Shown piece by piece: positions 44,755 through 58,036 of a stretch of 64,000 nt of DNA (within the stretch, counting starts at the first letter, position 1; the number at the start of each line of letters is the position of its first letter). A program made the position numbers and the translations under genes. The stretch lies in NCBI GenBank assembly GCA_017893485.1, contig CM030360.1, positions 146,072,516 to 146,136,515 of the forward strand, given 5' to 3'. The stretch is from Hemerocallis citrina. Taxonomy: Eukaryota > Streptophyta > Magnoliopsida > Asparagales > Asphodelaceae. The notes below the pieces were generated by a model. That model saw only the letters and a program-made list of their open reading frames with translations, was not told the origin of the DNA and made no database searches.

Positions 44755-45080
44755 TTGAAGAACAATAAGAACAGGGCTCATATCAAGTGTAGTTTTACGG
44801 AACTGTCATCGTGGAAGGAAACCAATTTAATATAGAAGCCATAAATTGAGTCAGAAATAGGAATGGTAGAGAATGAGGATACACCAGGCTAACATAGCGG
44901 CATTTTCCTCAACTCTTTCTCATCCCTTCTTTCTCTTCAACACACGCATACAGCAAGAGGGGGTTGGTCCAACAATAATAATAGATTATAAGAAACGAGA
45001 TGTCTCTATATGGGTTTCTAGATCTCCACTTGAGCCCTTTCTTTCTAATCACAGCCCAATTAACAAACATAGATGACAGC
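44755..45080. repeat. Triplicated segment, copy 3
   Basis: Same landmarks as 40740-41140, including GCTAACATAGCGGCATTTTCC. A short unique part (GAGGGGGTTGGTCC) replaces the ACAACAACAAGAG stretch. Confidence 0.78.
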
Positions 45081-45154
45081 CACAATGCAGACTTACAAAC
45101 ACTAATACGTGTCTTTCATGCATTCAAAATTATAATATCTTCAAAATTACCAAT

Positions 45155-45469
45155 TTAAAGACTTACCGGTGGAATTATCCGTGGGTTCCTTGCTATTACC
45201 CCAATAAAGGATGAGAATTTGCTTGCATTATCACCAACCGGTTGCCCGACACCGTTTTCCTCCACCACAATTCTTTCGTCATTCTTAAGTTTCCATATGC
45301 CCGTCATCTTAGTTCGCCCTCGATGTTTTTTGACAGTGGACGGCGTGCTACCCTCCCCCTCCTCTGTTTGACTGCCACTATTATCTAGGATTAACAAACC
45401 AACATAATTACAAAAAATTAAAAAAGTGAGATTTGTAACAAATTCAACTACAATGATAGTTTGATGCAA
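45155..45469 (-). pseudogene. Fragment of the second CACTA protein (TNPA/TNPD-like, Ptta type)
   Basis: The frame contains KKHRGRTKMTGIWKLKNDER, VVEENGVGQPVGDNASKF and FIGVIARNPRIIPPV, which resembles the start of the plant transposase family (Ptta/En/Spm) often encoded beside TNP2. The rest of that protein is not seen to the left, where repeats begin, so the gene is truncated or its later exons were lost. Confidence 0.55.
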
Positions 45470-45647
45470 ATGACACTAAGCATTGTTTAATGTAAATGAC
45501 ACCAAGCAGTAGAAAATAGAAAGATAATTAAACCAATTATTAAATTCACATACAACATGTTCGGAATTACAAGATATAATATTACAACAAGATTTAAGAC
45601 ACGAAAATTACAAGACATATAATATTGAGCTATGAAAATCAAGTAAA

Positions 45648-48600
45648 CTACAATACGACATCTTCCAATACATAGCCCTCTTCTCCATCCTTGCGGAGCC
45701 AAGTCCCGCAAATTCCGCTGTCGGTTGTTTTTACATCAAACATAGGAAACTCAGAAGCAATGTAACTGTTCATGGCTTCACCGTCTTCATCGTCTGAAGT
45801 ATCGCCCAGTTGGAATACATCCCTTGGTTGCATCTCAAGAGCCACATACGATTTTGGCAGGGTTGGATCTTCAATGTAGAACACTTGCTGCACTTGGGAT
45901 GGGAACACAAATGGTTCATGGCTAATGTGTGTACCGATGTGAATCAATTTTGAGAAGTTTACAACTGTGAAACCTAACTTATCCTTGTTATTAGCAAAAT
46001 TCCTATCAAACTCAGCCCAATCCCCACGAAATAAGACAACACAAAAATGACCAAAATAGTTCAACTCAATGATATCCGTGAACACTCCATAGTAGTCGAG
46101 ATCTCCATCTACCGGCCTCGTGTCCGACTTGGAAGCATAACTTCTAGTCTTAGAAGTCACTACCATTCCACTATTTTAAGACTTCAAATTACATTCACGA
46201 TCTTTAGTACGAAATCTAAAGCCATTGAATATGTATCCTCCGTATCTTTTTGCCATCTTATAGGGACCCTTGGCAAGTACTTGTATTTCAGATGACACAC
46301 CTTCAGGACCCAAAGAATGTACCTATTAATTTTGCGCAAATCGTATCAGCACCATGGATAATGTAGATATAATGAAGATTAACTTGCATTTTCTTAATTC
46401 ACCTACATGAGATTCAAACCACTTATGAAATTTTTCATTCATCAACTTGTTTTGTTCACGTGGTGGTAGTCTTCTTGGTCTAGCCCTTCGTTTGATGTCC
46501 CTGACAAATTCGCTAAAATACAAGCAATTGAAATAAGGAATAACAAAAGTAAGTTAATATCGAACTCTGCGGTTTTCACTATATTCGATTTAAATTCAAA
46601 ATCAACTTACTTTCGAAATGGTTCCACTGTTGTATGGTGGCCTAGCACATATCGATGTGTCTGTTCCTACGTTAAGTTATCTAGCTCAAATACATCAACT
46701 TTACCAACAGTAGTGCCAGCGGTATCAAAAAGATATTTAGCACCATCAAGATTGGAAATGTCTGGATTTCTTCTTGGTCTAGTCAAAGATGTCTCTACAC
46801 CCTGCAGATACCTGGAACAAAAATGTGAACACTCCTTTAATAGATATCTCTGAGCTATTGACCCTTCAGGATATGCTCTATTTTTAACATAACCCTTGAG
46901 CCGGTATAGGTACTTGAACATGTATAATTAATGAATTAGAGCGAAGTAGGGGATTAAAAGAAATGAGCTTTTGAAAATTCTGTTTTGTAAGATGCATGAA
47001 TTCTTTTACCTCTCAATGGGGTACATCCACCGATAGTGAACAGGACCGCCGATTCTGGCTTCACCAGCAAGGTGGATTATCAAGTGAATCATTATAGTGA
47101 AGAACGATGGCAGAAATATCATCTCCATTTTACTAAGTGTCAATGCCACCCGCTGCTCCAATTGGTCAATATCTTCAACACGAAGCATTCTTGAGCAAAT
47201 ACCTTTATATATGCTACAAAGATCTTTCAGGACAGTAGTGATTTGCTCACTCATTGAAGACCTTAGGGCCACAGGAAGGAGATCCTGCATTAGGACGTGG
47301 TAGTCGTGTGATTTTAGACCCTGAAGCCTCTTCTCTTTAAAGTTGACACATCTTGCTATGTTAGAAGAATAGCCATCAGGAACTTTAAGTTCCAATAGAA
47401 CTTTGCAAAACAATTCCAACTCCGATTTTGACATTGAATAGATTGCAGGAGGTAGGAGTACTTTCCCGTTCGGTAATTCCTCTGGGTGCAACTCATGTCG
47501 GATGCTCATTGACTTCAAATCTAGTCGGCTCTTGAGATTGTCCTTTGTCTTCCGGTCATCTCCCATAACTGTTCCTATACAATTTTTACCAATATTTTTT
47601 CCGATATGCATCACATCTAAATTATGTCGCAATAAGTTGAATTCCCAATACGGCAACTTGAAGAAAATACTCTTCTTCTTCCATGCACCTAAACTCGTCA
47701 TGTTCTGATCCTCATCTTCGCCACATAGATCGGTATCCTCATCTTGCTCCGGCCTTGCCCTTTTCTTGCCCTTTTTGCTGACTTGTGGTTCTTTTCCATA
47801 TTTGAACTGATGACTATCTACCCGCCTCAAAATATCTGACCCAGAAGAAGCTCCAGGAGCATGTTCTCACTCGTCGGTACCATCAAATGTCGTTGTCTCT
47901 GTCCGAAATATATGTGTGTCAGGCAACCATCTCCTATGACCCATATAGCAAAACTTTCTGCCATTGTACAACCACCTTGAACTAGTTTGGTCAGCACAAC
48001 AAGGACATGCATAACGTCCTTTAGTGCTATATCCAGATAAATTTGCATATGCTGGAAAATTATTGATTGTCCAAGACAACGCGACCTGAAGAGAAAATGT
48101 TTCTTTAGACACAGCATCATAGGTTGGAACACCCACCCACAATTTCTGAAGTTTATCTATTAACGGCTGTAGGCACACATCTATATCACTTCCAGGACCT
48201 TTCGGTCCAGGAACTATCATGGACAAAATAAATGAGGACTGCTTCATGCATTTCCAAGGCAGCAAATTGTATGGTATTAACACAACAGGCCATATGCTGT
48301 ATGTACTACTCATTTGCCTAAAAGGGTTGAAACCATCACTAGCTAGTCCAAGTCTCACATTTCGAGGATCTTCCGCAAAATCGGGATATCTTTCAACAAT
48401 TTTTTTCCAAGATTGAGAATCAGCAGGATGTCTAAGAATCCCATCATTAGTGCGACCTTCAGCATGCCATTTCATATCAAAAGAAGTTTTCGTAGACATA
48501 AACAATCTTTGTAGCCTAGGAATCAGAGAAAAGTAACGCAGTATTTTGGCAGGCTTCTTTCTCCTACTTCGCTTAGTAGATCCACTGGCTTGATCGTCCT

Positions 48601-49416
48601 GATTTGGTGTTTCTGTCCATTTCGAAGAACCACATACTTCGCAATTCTCCAGGCTTTCCTTACCTCCCGTGAAAAGCATACAGTCATTTGGACATGCTGC
48701 TATCTTCTCATACCCTAGATCGAAAGAATTTAGGAATTTTTTGATTTTATAGGCTGAGTTTGGAACACAGATTTCTGGAAATGCTTCATTCAACAGTTCA
48801 AGTAGCATACTGAAGGACTTAGCAGACCACCCGTTTAAACATTTAATCTGAAATAGTCTGACAATAAATGAGAATTTAGAGAATTTGGTACAATCGCGGT
48901 ACAGCGGAGTACTAGCATCTTCAAGCAACTTAGCGAAGGATTCTTGCTGTTTATTATTTTCAGGGGCGGGGTCAGGCATTTCCTCGTCCACTACACCACC
49001 ATGTGAGATGTTTCTGTTGACTCATTATGAACTTGGGTTGTTGGATTATTGGTGTGGAAAGAAACATTATGAATCCCCAAGGCGTCTTGCAATAAAGCAT
49101 GCATCTCATCGGAAACACTTAAGTCTTCGTTCACTAAGGGCTCATTTACATTTTCTAATACAACCGGACGAACAGGAGCTGACGTATGATCCTCTCCATG
49201 ACAAAACCACCGTGTGTACCCTTGAAAAAAACCGTTGACAACTAAATGTGTACGTACTACGTCACATGTCCTCAAATTACAATTTGTACACCGGAGGAAT
49301 GGACAAAGGATTAGGTTGGGATCACAGGAATGTCGTTTGGCAAAGATAATAAAATCTTTAATACCATCACGGTACTCCTTGGATAATCGTGGTTTACTAA
49401 TCCAACTTCTATCCAT
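45648..49416 (-). pseudogene. CACTA TNP2-type transposase, decayed
   Basis: Start ATG 49416 (MDRSWISKPRLSKEYRDG, the transposase-associated domain with CRHHSCDPN-like RHSCDPNLILCPFLRC). The next piece, 48991-47867, is in another frame: KLLEDASTPLYRDC, then the Transposase_21 domain (GWSAKSFSMLLELLNEAFPE, DMKWHAEGR, ADSQSWKKI, ARCPC-like GRYACPCCADQTSS). TGA at 47867 interrupts it, then the same frame continues to 47006 (LDVMHIGKNIGKN, DUF4218 start). An intron, about 47006-46926, leads to YLYRLKGYVKNRAYPEGSI (DUF4218 end, 46667). The 46166-45648 piece is DUF4216-like (FPSQVQQVFYIEDP). The enzyme would cut at the CACTA ends. Confidence 0.85.
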
Positions 49417-49902
49417 TATAACAATAGCACACAATCTGAAATTAAAATTTGACATATTAAATAGTATTGATAGTAAAGGGCATTTTGTATATTTAATTTC
49501 ACCTTTTTTAAAACCATCCCTAGCTACAAATAAATAAACGATATAACAATTAACTGTAAAATAAAGAAATCGTGGTTCCAAAATATCTGACAAAAAAACA
49601 ATTAAATCTTAATACAATCTACTCTATTCACATAACCCTAAACTACCTTTGTGGAAATTATCACAACCACCTTAGTGGCATTTTATCGCACACCTTGTGT
49701 TCGAGTCTAATATCGATTCGACTATAGTCTTCCCTGTATTTGGCTTTCCGTTCAAGGAGATGATGATGGTAAAGGGTATTTGCTGAGGAAGAGGAATCGG
49801 ACGAATAACGAGGGCGTCGTACTATAAATACGGTAACAAGAAGATCTGATGACTCATGAACTATTCTGTTCATGGCTACTAATAATCAGTTACTTATCCC
49901 AA

Positions 49903-49984
<82 letters not shown>
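49903..49984. repeat. (AAT)n microsatellite, about 27 units
   Basis: A pure trinucleotide run just upstream of the transposase gene and before the right 244-bp block. It gives a poly-Asn frame that is not a gene. Confidence 0.95.
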
Positions 49985-49986
<2 letters not shown>

Positions 49987-50024
49987 CCTGCACAAAAGAG
50001 ACTAATATGGCTACTAATATGTTG

Positions 50025-51660
50025 CTCTATTAATTCTTCATCCCAACTAAATCATTGATGTTTGTAGCTCCAAAAGAAACCTGAACAAGGTTTGTTCAGC
50101 CCAATTCTTGTACATATTTGGAGGATTTCGGTATACAGCTAGCAACCTTAGATGACAATCAGATGCATGCGATCAGTTTCTTCAACAGTAAAAGAAAATG
50201 AAAATTTTCAGTATCTAAGCATATATGTTTCTCCATTAATTCTTCATCCCAACTAAACAATGATGTTTGTGGCTCCAAAAGAAACCTGCACAAGGTTTGT
50301 TCAGCCCAATTCTTGTACAGATTTAGAGGATTTTGGTATACAGCCAGCATCCTTAGTTGACAGTCAACCCATTTTGGTAAAAAAATCATGCTAAGATGGC
50401 AATCAGATGCATGTGATCAGTTTCTTTAACAGTAAAAGGAAATGAAAATTTCCAGTATCTAAGCATATATGTTTGTCTATTAATTCTTCATCCCAACTAA
50501 ACCATTGATGTTTGTGGCTCCAAAATAAACATGCACAAGGTTTTTTCTGCCCAATTTTTGTACAGATTTGGAGGATTTTGGTATACATACAGCATCCTTA
50601 GTTGACAGTGAACCCATTTTGGTTAAAAAATCATGCTAAGATGGCAATCAGATGCATGAATTCAGCTACTTTAACAGTAAAAGAAAATGAAAATTTCCAG
50701 TATCTAAGCATATATGTTTCTCTATTAATTCTTCATCCCAACTAAATCATGATGTTTGTGGCTCCAAAAGAAACCTGCACAAGGTTTGTTTCGCCCAATT
50801 CTTGTACAGATTTGGAGGATTTTGGTATACAGCTAGCATACTTAGATGACAGTGAACCCATTTTAGTAAAAAAATCATGCTAAGATGGCAATCAAATGCA
50901 TGAATTCAGTTTCTTTAACAGTAAAAGAAAATGAAAATTTCCAGTATCTAAGCATATATGTTTCTCTATTAATTCTTCATCCCAACTAAACCATTGATAT
51001 TTGTGGCTCCAAAAGAAACCTGCACAAGGTTTGTTCCGCCCAATTCTTGTACAGATTTGGAGGATTTTGGTATACAGCTAGCATACTTAGATGACAGTGA
51101 ACCCATTTTGGTAAAAAAATCATGCTAAGATGGCAATCAGATGCATGAATTCAGTTTCTTTCACAGTGAAAGAAAATGAAAATTTTCAGTATCTAAGCAT
51201 ATATGTTTCTCTATTAATTCTTTATCCCAACTAAACCATTGATGTTTGTGGCTCCAAAAGAAACCTGCACAAGGTTTGTTCAGCCCAATTCTTGTACAGA
51301 TTTGGAGGATTTTGGTATACATACAACATCCTTAGTTAATAGTGAACCCATTTTGGTAAAAAAATCATGCTAAGATGACAATCAGATGCATGCGATCATT
51401 TTCTTTAACAGTAAAAGAAAATGAAAATTTCCAGTATCTAAGCATATATGTTTCTCTATTAATTCTTCATCCCAACTAAATCATGATGTTTGTGGCTCCA
51501 AAATAAACCTGCACAAGATTTGTTCAGCCTAATTCTTGTACAGATTTGGAGGATTTTGGTATACTGCCAGCATCCTTAGTCGACAATTAACCCATTTTGG
51601 TAAAAAAATCATGCTAAGATGACAATCAGATGCATGAATTCAGCATCTTTGACAGTGAAA
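50025..51660. repeat. 244-bp tandem array, right block, about 6.5 units
   Basis: Same repeat and same orientation as 41145-43950 (CACAAGGTTT near 50288, 50533, 50777, 51022, 51265 and an altered copy near 51509). It stops abruptly inside a unit at about 51660, where AG-rich unique sequence starts. Confidence 0.93.
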
Positions 51661-51939
51661 AGGAGAGAAATCAAGAGAAATTACCGAAGAGAGAGAGGGG
51701 GGCGACGAGCGGTGGCGTAGGAGATAGAGAGAGAGCGGGGCGACGAGCGGTGGTTTTCGATCGCAAATTCACCGTGAAATAGAGAGAGGGAGGAGGGAAA
51801 TCAAATTGGGCTATCGAAGATGACGAAGGGACGGAGGCGAAGCGTGAGAAATAGAGACAGGGAGGAGGGAAAACGAAGGTGGCCAAATTAGGTTTGGGAA
51901 ATTAGCGAGCAAAATGTTAGGGTTCGCGGGGATTTATCT

Positions 51940-52209
51940 CAGTTAATTCACCGGCGTTTGAAATTACGAACGCCGGTGAATGTATCTATATATTTCTCGG
52001 CGTTTGTTATTAAAATGCTGGTGAATAATACCATTCACCGGCGTTTCTAAATAAAACTCCGATGAATATCATGATTCCCCGGCGTTTTATAGAGGCCGCC
52101 GGTGTATAGCCATCCAATCTGACGCCCCATTCCTGGTCACTCCCTACCCCAGTGCGAATGGTAAAATGCCGGGGAATATACGCCGGTAAATCACACATGT
52201 TCAGTAGTG
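51940..52209. repeat. Right subterminal CCGGCG palindrome region of the CACTA element
   Basis: CACCGGCGTTTGAAATTACG pairs with CGCCGGTGAA; more pairs lie near 52030-52090 and 52160-52190. It mirrors the left end, although only the first five terminal bases and the motif type are shared. Confidence 0.85.
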
Positions 52210-53976
52210 TAGCCTCAAGTGTCTAGTTTACAGCCTTTTTTATGGAATCAAATTCCGAATTATATTTTGTGAGTTATGACTGTTTTAGTGCTTCTGGGTC
52301 TGGATTTCCATATTCATAATTTTGCTGCATCACTTTATTTTACAATTTAATTTGAGCATGCTGTATGTAATATTATGACATGAAATTTATCATGCTGAGA
52401 CTAGACATGCTAGAGAATATTCGCTAATTTTTTCTGGATTTAATTGATGAAATTTCAGACCTGTTTCATGCTTGTAAACACAACTTTGAAAATTCTTGCT
52501 GAACATGAAATCTGTGTAGAATACTATTTTGAGCCCAGTTGCTGTAGCTTTTATATATCATTTTTATATGCATTGGAACCGGAAGAGAGTCTAGTTTCTA
52601 TAACTTTTGACAGATCTAGATTTGCATTCCTGTAGCAACGGGAATCTCAGTTTTGGTACAATAACATCCTGCTGTCCAGAATTGGAATTCTCGTTGTTTT
52701 TTATAATTATAAATTGTGTTGACACTCGATTATGCTTCCTACCTAGCCTAAACTTGTTTCTTGTTTCCTATCATGTTTACTTTCCCTGTTTGTGCACTTT
52801 CATGCCTGCATGATAATAATAATAACAAGTAATCAAGTCGGGGTTTAAGGGAAAGACCTAGTATTGGGGTATATAGGAGGTTGTACTTGGAAGGGGGTCC
52901 GTATTTCCCATGATTTTAAGTTAAATAGAACTAAGTACCACATAGAACTAAGTGCCTTGTCATGAATGACGGGGCCACCTCTAGTTCCCGTGGGGGTTAC
53001 CTCTAGTGCCCATTATATGATTACATGATATGTGTCTGCAATTAGATGGAACTAAGTGCCACGCCAGGGGTTGACAGGGGCCACCTCTAGTGCCTGCGGA
53101 GGTCACCTCTAGTACCCATGGTTCGTATTTCCTGCAAGACCTGAGTACTTGACCCTGTATAATCCACCACTAAGCCTAAACGCAACTTGTTTGTATGTAG
53201 CAACCATGTGGTAAATAATTGGACCGCAAGAAGTGCTACATTAGATAGGGTTAAAAAATAGACTTAAGTATAATATGTTCACTTACACATTCCTGTTACA
53301 TGTTCTTATTACTTGTTACATATTACATGTTATTTGTTACTTGATACCCGTTACCAATTTACTTGTTCACTTGTTTTCTGATCTTGTTAGTTGATTCGTT
53401 TTACTTGCTTGCTAGTCTCTTTGAACTTTATTACTTGTTGCATCCCTGTCATCTTATGTTGTATACTCTTGATTCCAAATCTCTGTTTCATGCTTTCTTG
53501 TACGTGTTCCCATACCCATTGCTTATACTACTTGCGGCCCGTAACTTGCACTAGCAGGCGTTTGTCTCTTGTTTCTCTATTTTCTTCTACATGATAAAAT
53601 ACAGGTTTTGGAGATCAATTGCCTGCAGGAGTTGGTGAGCAAACATTTTAGGCTTCGCTTGGGAAATCTTGCTTTAGTTATTTGTGCTTGAGTTTATTTA
53701 ATTCTTGTTGCTACTTGAAACTTGCAATGGGCTCATTGTCCCGAAGTTTTACTTTTGATCCAGATCTTGTATTTATTTGAGAAATTTATATTTGCTTTAA
53801 ATAATTTCTGTTGATTAATTATTTGTTCATGCATGCGTGATTGAGTATATTCTGTTATATTTCCTGTTATGTTGTTGAGTCAATCCTACAGCTTATGAAT
53901 GATGAAAATCATTCGCTGGGCTTTGTCACATACCCGTATTCCGTATTCCTTTTGGGAAGAGGTTCGTGACAAGTTG

Positions 53977-54823
53977 CTAGGAAAAAATAAATATTTTGTT
54001 ACTTATATTGATGATGCTTCACGAAAGGTTTGGATTTATTTGTTGAAATGCAAAGACCAGGTGTTTTACACATTTCAAGAGTTCCATGCTAAGGTGGAGA
54101 GAGAGACGGTTAGATCTCTCAAGTGCCTCTGTAGTGATAATGACAGAGAGTATACATCTCACAAGTTCAGAGACCACTGTGTAAAGCATGGAATATGACA
54201 TGAGAAGACTGTCCCCAACACTCCACAGTACAATGGTGTAGCTGATAAATGAATCCTACCATCATGGAGACGATGTGGTGTATGTTGGATATTGCCAAGC
54301 TACCTAAGCATTACTAGGGCGAAGCTATGAGAACCGATGTTTATCTCATCAATCGATCTCCTTCAATTTTGTTGGGCTTTGATATTCCAGAGGGAGTGTG
54401 GACAGGAAAAGGTGTGTCTTACTTTCATCTGAATAGGTTTGGCTGTAAGGCATTTGTGCATGTGCCCAAAAAGCAGATATCGAAGTTAGATTATAAGGCT
54501 GCACCATGTATTTTTCTTTGCAATGGTGAAGACGAATTTGGCTACAGATTATGGGACCCGAAAGCAAAGAAGCTTATAAGAAGAAAAGATGTGATCTTTC
54601 GTGAAGATCAAACACTTGGCAGTACTGATGAACAGGTATAACCCGAAGGTGCTTTGAAAGTAGTTGATCCATTGACTTTATATGGTAAAAAGCAGCAAGG
54701 TGATACAAATGAAGTTGCTTCCGACATTCGTGAAGCAGATAATATTCAGATACCTCCAGAACCAGAGATTCTTGACCAAGGGGAGCCTAACGAAGATGAA
54801 ACCATTCATGAGGAGCTTTCAGC
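53977..54823 (+). pseudogene. Copia integrase remnant
   Basis: Continues directly from 32746: LGKNKYFVTYIDDASRKVW is the integrase core start. SDNDREYTSHKF replaces the usual SDNGGEYTS (Gly to Asp), and PQYNGVADK stands where PQ(N/Q)NGVAER is expected, so the third acidic residue is lost. TGA at 54196-54198 and another stop near 54250 break the frame. The C-terminal half, FGCKAFVHVPKKQISKLDYK and FGYRLWDPKAKKLIRRKDVI, is well preserved. It ends at EELSA, where LTR C enters. Confidence 0.85.
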
Positions 54824-57800
54824 TGTAACGCCCCGGATCCCCATTTCCGGACATTCGTGACACAACCAGAATCATTGCCTTCAAATACATCTCAACACAG
54901 AAAATAACACAGAAATTAAAAACTTTTATTGCCATCAGAGTTATTACATCATTAGTTACAAATATTATCTTGTCCTTGAACACGGAATACAAATTACATC
55001 GACTTATTACAGGTACTACATCGTAACGATTATCGTCTGCCACCTAGAACGGTAAACAACAACTCTCTACTGGAAGCTCCACCGAGCGGTCATGCTGCTT
55101 CCCTGAGATGCGCCCTGTAGCTCAAATTTTCCGCTGCACTACTCTGATATTTCGGCATCTGCTCGAATGGTAGGCACGTACACTGCCACTTCCCTTGGAT
55201 GCCCTGCTTGTCTCGAGTTCTCCTGCACTCGCGACCCGGTATCCAGTACCTAATTGAGTGGGCACATCAGTACTTATACTGACGCAATGCTGATAAGGAA
55301 ACAACGATCTCTAAGCTTGAAATCAAAATCAATCTTGATGAGAAAGAAAACATGCATCCTAATTTTCTAGTGTCAGTGTATGCCATGACCTGGAGTTTAA
55401 TGCATAAGACTCGATGTACAGAAAACAGATGCACTTAGTCTAATGTCAACAAGACTCTGGATATGCATGCATCCCATACTACATACGTTTCAGATCAAGC
55501 CGTCTTCTCCAGTTTCAGGGTTTTGAACCCTCGCCATGCAAATATTCTACTATCGTACTTAACCTGTTCCTGATAGATACAATCGTGGCTGGTGAATCCT
55601 ACAGTTATTACTACTAAATACATTGGTGTTCTTGTTTAAAACTAGTGCCCAATTTGGATCACACCAAATACCATGACGATCTTACAGATACACAACCGCA
55701 TATCTATGGCGCCGAAGGTCCATGGGACAGCAGCCCCATGGTCCGTTCGTGTCCACTCAATATAAGAACATGACCACCTCGAAGGTCTGAGCCCCCTATC
55801 CGACAGGATACCTCCTATTCTTACCACGGCACTTCGGGTTTTAAAAGTGCGAGATACACACCGCAGCACGTATCCCTAATAATAGGAAGAGACAACCCTG
55901 GTTATCACCGCCTAGTATTGGTCTTTAGAACAAGTCGAATTATAGGGAATCAACCCTAGCATCAAATCGGTCTTCAAGCGAAAAGTAACGAAACACAATA
56001 TGAAATAACATTGTGCTAAACATGTGAGTTGTCAAATCATGGATAGTGTCTAAAGAATGATTGAGCCCAACCGGTTCTGGCAAAAATAACTAATCACAAT
56101 CACGGTGAACCGACATTCATCGGTTGTCAACACCTTTGTAGGTCTTTGACCTAAGGTCCCCGGCCCGCAACCCTCAGCAAGCAGTACAACGGTGCCCAAA
56201 GGGAGTGCCTCATACCCGGAAATAGAGGTGAAACACACACAACTTACTAATATCCAATCATTGACAGACCTAGGTATCAACACATTCTATACGAGGCAGA
56301 TAACCTAGCCTATCAACCCCTAAACATTGGCGATCTGATCTCCATCAGTCGCCACCACCTCCGTCTCAGGTCTCATACAGTATCCCGGCCCGCGGTCAAC
56401 TTCTCTAGGTAAACAAACCGACGGAACACAGGAAAATCACTATCTCTCGAGGTGGAAAATAAATTTCAATACAATACTTACCGCCTAGGTTGATAGTCCT
56501 AGGGTATCACAACCTAGACTAGCTCCAAACTATATTAGCTGTGTGCCCCACATACAACAAATCGACCATAAATCTATTCACCCACTTACTCACGTGTCGA
56601 CCATGAGTACTAATCACAAGGATCTCACATAAGTCCCACATGAAGTGCTTAATAGGGATAATCATTCAATCATCCCAAACTTAAATCACCTTATAGTCAT
56701 AAATCCTGTAGCAAGTAGAAAATTCCATAATTGATGCTACACTCAACGAAATCCAATAAAATTAGGTTTTCTAGAAGGGTAGGAAACTCTTCTGCAATTC
56801 CCTAGTTGACAACTCCCTCAAATTGCTTATAGAACTCAAGTTCCTCAATTTAACACACGCTTAAGATCGACCAAGACAGCAGGTTGCTAAACTTGTAACA
56901 TTCGTAACATCCAATATACAGTTCGGAATTACTTGATATTACCCATTTTGGAAAGCTAAGACCCTGTACTAAAAGTCTCTAGTTAATCATTTCCTCAAAT
57001 TCAACCATCTAGAGGCTATACAATCTCTATATATTCTCAGCTGCGTATTTCTTCGTATGCTTGCTGCATCTTGCCATCAACATAATAACTTGTTCGCTTA
57101 TCGGAATTACTCGATTCTGGATTCTATGGAAAGATAGGAGTGTCTACTATAACTTTCTAGTTGGACACATCCACAGACTCATCCATTAAAGTCCTCAAAA
57201 ATTTTAATTTCTATTAGCATACACACAGGAAATGAGTTTCCTCTATGAAAACCAAATTCTTCAAGTAAGACTGGTTCTACCCCTATCTAAAAAAAATCAT
57301 AACTCTACACAAACTGGAATTGCATGATTCCAGATGTTTTGGAAATCTACGACTCTCTACTATGATTCTCCAGTTGATCGTTCTTCCAAATTCTCAACAC
57401 ACAATTTCAGAATTACACGAATTTACTGATTACTCAAAAACTGGACTGAACTGAATATACCGTACTCAAAAGTCAATATCAATTCAACCACAAGTCCAAT
57501 GCTTATGAAATTTTAGATCCGGTAACTAGACATATACAAGAGCAATACCATAATATCCTAGGAGTTATGAAATTTTGAACATGGATCAAAATCAGCCGCT
57601 TCAAACACAACAACAGCTACTCCTACTTTACTGCGCTGTTTTCAATTGATCGAATGAAGCCCCAAATGTTCTATAACAATTCTCAAATTTGGTACACTAA
57701 TATTAAACATATACAAGATGCCACATTCCAAATTTCATCACAAAATTCCATACCAATTGAGAGATACAATTTTTTAAAAGTTCACATTCCATCTACTTAG

Positions 57801-58036
57801 CTGCAGTTTCCCCCACTCAACCAGTCGAGCAAACAAATATATTAAAAATAGCAAATAAATTCCAAATATTCTAAAATTTGGAATACATGTTGTTAACATA
57901 AACATATAACTTTTCCTTTCAGGTTCCAACTCAAAATTCTTTATAGATATCGAGTTATGAATTTTTATACTCGACTTAATCTACCTGAAAACTGCAGATT
58001 TCCAGTAATCGCTGATTTTGGAAATACCACTTGTAA

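Larger units (their letters stand above)
39743..52209 (-). mobile_element. CACTA (En/Spm-type) DNA transposon, 12.5 kb, inserted in LTR A
   Basis: Ends are CACTACAACACAGAA on the left and, read inward from the right, CACTACTGAACATGTG. Flanking TAG duplicates. Both subterminal regions are packed with CCGGCG palindromes. Inside are a TNP2-type transposase gene on the minus strand, a fragment of a second protein gene, and two arrays of one 244-bp repeat, one on each side of the genes. The transposase has a premature stop and a frame change, so mobility would need a helper. The terminal structure is intact. Confidence 0.92.
32752..53971 (+). mobile_element. LTR A: long LTR (probably solo) inserted in copia, itself carrying LTR B and a CACTA element
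   Basis: Begins TGTAACCCTCG and ends GGTTCGTGACA, with AGTTG on both sides. Without LTR B and the CACTA element it is about 3.9 kb and contains no gag or pol, so it is best read as a solo LTR of a long-LTR gypsy family. A non-autonomous element is possible. A TATATATATA near 33427 followed by a pyrimidine/proline-codon-rich leader resembles its promoter. Sequence order matches 1-2660. Two imperfect ~100-bp repeats (GGGGCCACCTCTAGT) lie near 52960-53120. Confidence 0.78.

Noticed and set aside
49849..50058. Poly-asparagine protein
   Set aside because: Direct product of the AAT microsatellite.
41145..51660. CRISPR-like spaced repeats
   Set aside because: Units are contiguous and fully similar, without unique spacers, in a plant nuclear context.
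39743..52209. Reading the CACTA element as two separate elements
   Set aside because: TAG flanks, CACTA termini and mirrored CCGGCG subterminal zones are consistent with one unit, and LTR A continues directly on both sides.
54824..54840. Reading VTPRI after EELSA as normal copia coding sequence
   Set aside because: The sequence is TGTAACGCCCCGG, a typical LTR start, and copia codons resume in phase at 60491, so the resemblance to a copia VTPRI word is probably chance.
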